Below are positions 6,209 to 8,551 of a stretch of 8,551 nucleotides of DNA, piece by piece. A program made the position numbers and the translations under genes. A model generated the notes under the pieces. It ran no database searches. It was not told where the DNA came from and worked only from the letters and a program-made list of their open reading frames with translations. How positions within the stretch are numbered: position 1 is the stretch's first letter; every line of letters starts with the position of its first letter. The stretch comes from Pseudorhodobacter sp. (lineage in GTDB: Bacteria; Pseudomonadota; Alphaproteobacteria; Rhodobacterales; Rhodobacteraceae): positions 1-8,551 of the forward strand of contig JAHEDL010000194.1 of the NCBI GenBank assembly GCA_024641255.1. Reading direction: 5' to 3'.

Positions 6209-7318
6209 TCAGGCGAAAACCGTGCGGGCCTGCGCCTTTAACCGCGCGTGCTGAAACGCGATCAGATCGGCGGGCGGCTGTTGCTGGTTTGATATTTCAA
6301 GGAAGGGGTCGATGACCGGGCTGCGCTGTTGCAGCAGTTCTTCAACCACGGCCAAGCCGCAAAACGGCACATAGATGTCAGAATATCCGCCTTCATGCGC
6401 GACCACGATTTTGCCGCCGCAAAGGTCCGCGGCCAGATCGTAAAGCTGACGCGTCAGCGCGCGGAAGGTGTCAGAGGTGGCCATCATCCGCGCCAATGGG
6501 TCAACGCAAGAGGCGTCAAAGCCAGAGGCAATCACGATCAGATCGGGCTTGAAAGCGTGCAGGGCGGGAAGGACCAATAGTTCGAAAGCGTCAAGATATG
6601 CCTGATGTCCGCAGCCACCAAGCAACGGAATGTTGAGATTTGTGCCATGCCCGGCGCCGTCGCCGCGGTCATTGGCGCCGCCGTATCCGGGCGGGAAGCA
6701 GTTTTCCTGATGCAGCGAAATTGTCAGGGTGTCGGCGCGGTTGTAGAAAATCGTCTGGGTGCCGTTGCCATGATGCACATCCCAATCGACCACGGCGATG
6801 CGCAGTGGCCCAAGCTTGGCGCGCACGGATTCCAGCGCCACCGGAATATTGGCCAGCAGGCAAAACCCCATCGACGCATCTGGCAAGCAATGGTGCCCAG
6901 GTGGGCGCGACAGGGCATAGGCGTTTTGGGCCGCCCCCGTCGCGACATCTTCCACCGCTTGGCGAACCAACCCTGCCGAAAGCGCTGCGATTTCATAACT
7001 GCCCGCGCCAAAGGGCGCAAAGTGGGGTGCGATATTGCCGCCGCCCGCGTCTGACATCGCCTTGAGCTTATCAATGTAGGCCGCAGTGTGGACCCGCAGC
7101 AAATCGGCACGGCTGGCGGGGGCGGCGGACCGCACCGTCAGCTTTGGCCATAGGCCAGACACCTCTAGCAGGTTTTTGAAGCGGCGTTTGGTTTCGGGGT
7201 TTTCGGCAAAGCCGGTGGCAGAGGGGGGCTGCACATAGCCGCCTGCGGGCACAAACAGCGCCTGTTCGCCGCCGGAATGCCACAGGCACCGTTCGTCATG
7301 GTAAAACACCGTCGCCAT
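6209..7318 (-). CDS. Class II histone deacetylase-like amidohydrolase
   Basis: A 369-residue zinc-dependent deacetylase of the arginase/deacetylase fold. The active site looks intact: RPPGHHC with the paired H142-H143, MGFC (150-153), DWDVHHGNGTQ (178-188) giving zinc ligands D180 and H182, SGFDAS (265-270) giving the third ligand D268, and HEGGY (308-312) with the transition-state Tyr Y312. PETKRRF, TISLHQENCFPPG, DPLARMM and PFCGLAVVEEL match, as I recall them, the HDAH-type class II enzymes of Bordetella/Alcaligenes. Bacterial members deacetylate acetyl-lysine or acetylated polyamines and other amides; the substrate here is unknown. No signal peptide is seen, so it is cytoplasmic. The reading frame is open upstream to an ATG at 7390, but the ATG at 7318 is preferred: AGGGA lies 6 nt upstream and the family homology begins there. 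It is a single-gene unit divergent from the LpxR gene. Confidence 0.92.
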   Translation of the reverse strand: MATVFYHDERCLWHSGGEQALFVPAGGYVQPPSATGFAENPETKRRFKNLLEVSGLWPKLTVRSAAPASRADLLRVHTAAYIDKLKAMSDAGGGNIAPHFAPFGAGSYEIAALSAGLVRQAVEDVATGAAQNAYALSRPPGHHCLPDASMGFCLLANIPVALESVRAKLGPLRIAVVDWDVHHGNGTQTIFYNRADTLTISLHQENCFPPGYGGANDRGDGAGHGTNLNIPLLGGCGHQAYLDAFELLVLPALHAFKPDLIVIASGFDASCVDPLARMMATSDTFRALTRQLYDLAADLCGGKIVVAHEGGYSDIYVPFCGLAVVEELLQQRSPVIDPFLEISNQQQPPADLIAFQHARLKAQARTVFA

Positions 7319-7347
7319 GGCTTTTCCCTGTTTTTGGTAAAGAATAG

Positions 7348-7359
7348 TTAAGATTAAGA
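7348..7359. repeat. Tandem TTAAGA repeat in AT-rich intergenic DNA
   Basis: TTAAGA occurs twice in tandem on the plus strand, inside the most AT-rich stretch of the 174-bp divergent intergenic region (7319-7492). On the minus strand it holds one TTAAC half-site (7346-7350 region), but the TTAA spacing is 2 nt, not the 7 nt of a CtrA box. It is probably part of a promoter; no convincing -35/-10 pair could be fixed for either flanking gene. Confidence 0.4.
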
Positions 7360-7384
7360 GTATGTTTTCCATCTTTCTGCCATA

Positions 7385-7395
7385 GTGCAATGCAC
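7385..7395. promoter_or_regulatory. Perfect 11-bp palindrome, possible operator
   Basis: GTGCA-A-TGCAC is a perfect inverted repeat with a single central base. It lies 67 bp before the deacetylase ATG (7318) and 98 bp before the LpxR ATG (7493), where a regulator could control both divergent genes. The regulator is unknown and no second copy was noticed nearby, so this is a positional argument plus symmetry. Confidence 0.4.
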
Positions 7396-7492
7396 CATTA
7401 GGGCGATGCGCTTGGCGCGACGGAATTTATTTTGCGATTTGCGGGCTTTGCCTGCGGCATTGTTTGGCGTTTTGCCGGGATTGAGGGCGGGT

Positions 7493-8404
7493 ATGTTCAG
7501 ATTTTCAAACGCGGTGCTTGCATTGGCACTTTGGGCCGCCGTTCCCGCTTTGGCCGAAGACCGCGTGACGTTGGGCTGGGGCCGGATGTTCAGCAATGAC
7601 GCTTTGGGCGATGCCAAGGATCGCTGGCGCACGGGGGGCTATCAGGTCAGTCGGGTGCGCGGTTATGACTGGCAGGGGGCTTTGCCGCAGACCCCCGGCG
7701 AATTGCTGGAGTTTCGCGCCGCAGCGCAGATTGTGGCGCCCGAAGATCTGGTGTCGCCGCCGCTGACCGATCGGCGCTATGCCACGCTGTTGTCGTTCGG
7801 GATGCACACGCAGTTTGACTGGAAGGGCAATGATGTCAGCCTTGGTGCAGACGTGGTTGTCACCGGGCCGCAGACCGGCATCAGCAATTTTCAAAGCTGG
7901 GTGCATAACATGCTGGATCTGCCGAAGCCGCGGGTGGTCGACAGCCAGATCGGCGATGGCGTTTATCCGACGCTGGTGGCCGAGTTGGGGCGGCGGCTGC
8001 CGCTGGGCGATCATGTAACGCTGCGCCCGTTTGTCGAAGCGCAGGCCGGGGTGGAAACCTTGCTGCGGATCGGCGGCGATGTGGTGGTTGGCACGTTGGG
8101 GCGCGATGATCTGATGGTGCGCGACAGCATCACCGGCCAGCGTTATCGCGCGGTGGATGGCACGCGAGACCGATCTGTCAGTCTTGTTCTGGGTGGCGAT
8201 TATAGCGAAGTCTTCGGCTCTGCCTTGTTGCCCGACAGCGGGATTGCCGAACTTTCGCACCAGCGCGCACGGCTGCGGGCCGGGGTGCATTGGCAGGGCG
8301 AAAAGGCGTCGGTGTTTTATGGGCTTACCTATCTGGGCAAGGAATTTGACCAGCAAAGCGAAGGTCAGCTGGTTGGCGCGCTTAACCTGAGCCTGAATTT
8401 CTAG
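7493..8404 (+). CDS. LpxR-family lipid A deacylase, outer-membrane beta-barrel
   Basis: A 303-residue secreted protein. Residues 1-21 are a signal peptide ending in ALA before EDRV. The mature part opens with TLGWGRMFSNDALGDAKDRW, the hallmark of the LpxR/DUF2219 family, with N35 and D36 matching the active-site Asn-Asp near the mature N-terminus of Salmonella LpxR. SWVHNML contains H138, the likely catalytic His (about mature residue 117). Alternating amphipathic strands follow, ending ALNLSLNF with a terminal Phe, the sorting signal of outer-membrane barrels. LpxR removes the 3'-linked acyloxyacyl chain of lipid A at the cell surface. The frame is open back to a GTG at 7385, but the ATG at 7493 is chosen because GAGG lies 6 nt upstream and a proper signal peptide starts there. 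Family is well supported; exact acyl specificity is not. Confidence 0.88.
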   Translation: MFRFSNAVLALALWAAVPALAEDRVTLGWGRMFSNDALGDAKDRWRTGGYQVSRVRGYDWQGALPQTPGELLEFRAAAQIVAPEDLVSPPLTDRRYATLLSFGMHTQFDWKGNDVSLGADVVVTGPQTGISNFQSWVHNMLDLPKPRVVDSQIGDGVYPTLVAELGRRLPLGDHVTLRPFVEAQAGVETLLRIGGDVVVGTLGRDDLMVRDSITGQRYRAVDGTRDRSVSLVLGGDYSEVFGSALLPDSGIAELSHQRARLRAGVHWQGEKASVFYGLTYLGKEFDQQSEGQLVGALNLSLNF

Positions 8405-8476
8405 GTCGGTTATTCTGCCTGTGGCTACGGCCTTGATATTCCGCAGCATTGTTGCCGATTTGTCATAGATATTAAG

Positions 8477-8492
8477 TTAACCCTCTGTTAAC
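8477..8492 (+). promoter_or_regulatory. CtrA binding site (perfect TTAA-N7-TTAAC)
   Basis: TTAA (8477-8480), seven bases, then TTAAC (8488-8492) matches the full CtrA consensus of alphaproteobacteria without mismatch. The hexamer GTTAAC occurs twice, 11 bp apart (8476-8481 and 8487-8492), about one helical turn, and another TTAA lies just upstream at 8472-8475. The site is 44 bp before the ATG at 8536. CtrA is the response regulator governing cell-cycle, motility or gene-transfer-agent genes, depending on lineage. Direction is assigned from the downstream gene. Confidence 0.7.
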
Positions 8493-8505
8493 GTTTCCGC
8501 ATAAG
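8477..8505 (+). promoter_or_regulatory. Candidate promoter overlapping the CtrA box
   Basis: TTAACC (8477-8482) fits four of six bases of a -35 and CATAAG (8500-8505) four of six of a -10, with an ideal 17-nt spacer. The CtrA box therefore sits over and just after the -35, the usual place for CtrA-activated promoters. RNA would start near 8512, leaving a leader of only about 25 nt. Confidence 0.4.
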
Positions 8506-8509
8506 AAAC
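8493..8509. repeat. Short inverted repeat GTTTC-N7-GAAAC
   Basis: GTTTC (8493-8497) and GAAAC (8505-8509) are perfect complements around 7 nt, directly after the CtrA box and followed by an A-run. The repeat overlaps the candidate -10, so it could be an operator half-site pair. It is short enough to be chance. Confidence 0.35.
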
Positions 8510-8535
8510 AAAAAATATCGAGCAGGCATACAGGC

Positions 8536-8551
8536 ATGAAAACGGGCTCTT
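8536..8551 (+). CDS. Start of an unknown gene, cut by right window edge
   Basis: An ATG at 8536 opens a frame reading MKTGS before the sequence ends. GCAGG at 8522-8526 lies 9 nt upstream as a plausible ribosome binding site, and the CtrA-box promoter stands at a fitting distance before it. Five residues are not enough to name a product. It is listed because the upstream signals make a real start likely. Confidence 0.45.

Noticed and set aside
7319..7390. N-terminal extension of the deacetylase to an ATG at 7390, giving a hydrophobic MENILLILTILY segment
   Set aside because: The extension resembles a signal peptide but is followed by charged residues, lacks a good ribosome binding site and lies in AT-rich promoter-like DNA. 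The ATG at 7318 has AGGGA at proper spacing, and homology starts there.
8405..8470. Search for a terminator after the LpxR gene
   Set aside because: No convincing GC stem followed by a T-run was found, so none is annotated.

Overview
The window reads as ordinary chromosome of a high-GC alphaproteobacterium, most likely a member of the Rhodobacterales. Three things point there: the character of the proteins, the gene order around tmk and holB, and a perfect CtrA-type site (TTAA-N7-TTAAC) near the right edge. This is inference from sequence alone; no database search was made.

Positions 1-6032 (minus strand) hold one tightly packed gene string, read from right to left: SPOR-domain lipoprotein, D-Ala-D-Ala carboxypeptidase (dacA type), thymidylate kinase (tmk), DNA polymerase III delta-prime (holB), TatD-family hydrolase, PhnP-like metallo-beta-lactamase-fold hydrolase, and an AEC-family permease cut by the left edge. 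The six junctions are a 4-nt gap, a direct TGA-ATG abutment, an ATGA overlap, an 8-nt gap, a TAATG overlap and an ATGA overlap, so co-transcription with translational coupling is very likely. The string joins cell-wall trimming, dTTP supply, replisome loading, and nucleic-acid and phosphoester housekeeping. Related alphaproteobacteria, as I recall, have rlpA-dacA-tmk-holB-metG-tatD-MBL in this order. Here metG is absent, and the rlpA slot holds a lipoprotein whose RlpA-like fold has lost its recognisable catalytic acids.

Positions 6033-6208 hold the leader and possible promoter of that operon, plus a probable terminator for the next gene. Positions 6209-7318 (minus) encode a class II histone-deacetylase-like amidohydrolase with all zinc ligands intact. 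A 174-bp divergent intergenic region follows, carrying a perfect 11-bp palindrome. Positions 7493-8404 (plus) encode an LpxR-type outer-membrane lipid A deacylase with a signal peptide and a C-terminal Phe.

The last 147 bases hold a CtrA box, a plausible promoter over it, a small inverted repeat and the first codons of another plus-strand gene. No RNA gene, insertion sequence, CRISPR array or prophage gene was seen. I see no clearly new multi-gene system. The points most worth following are the degenerate RlpA-like SPOR lipoprotein and the CtrA-box promoter.
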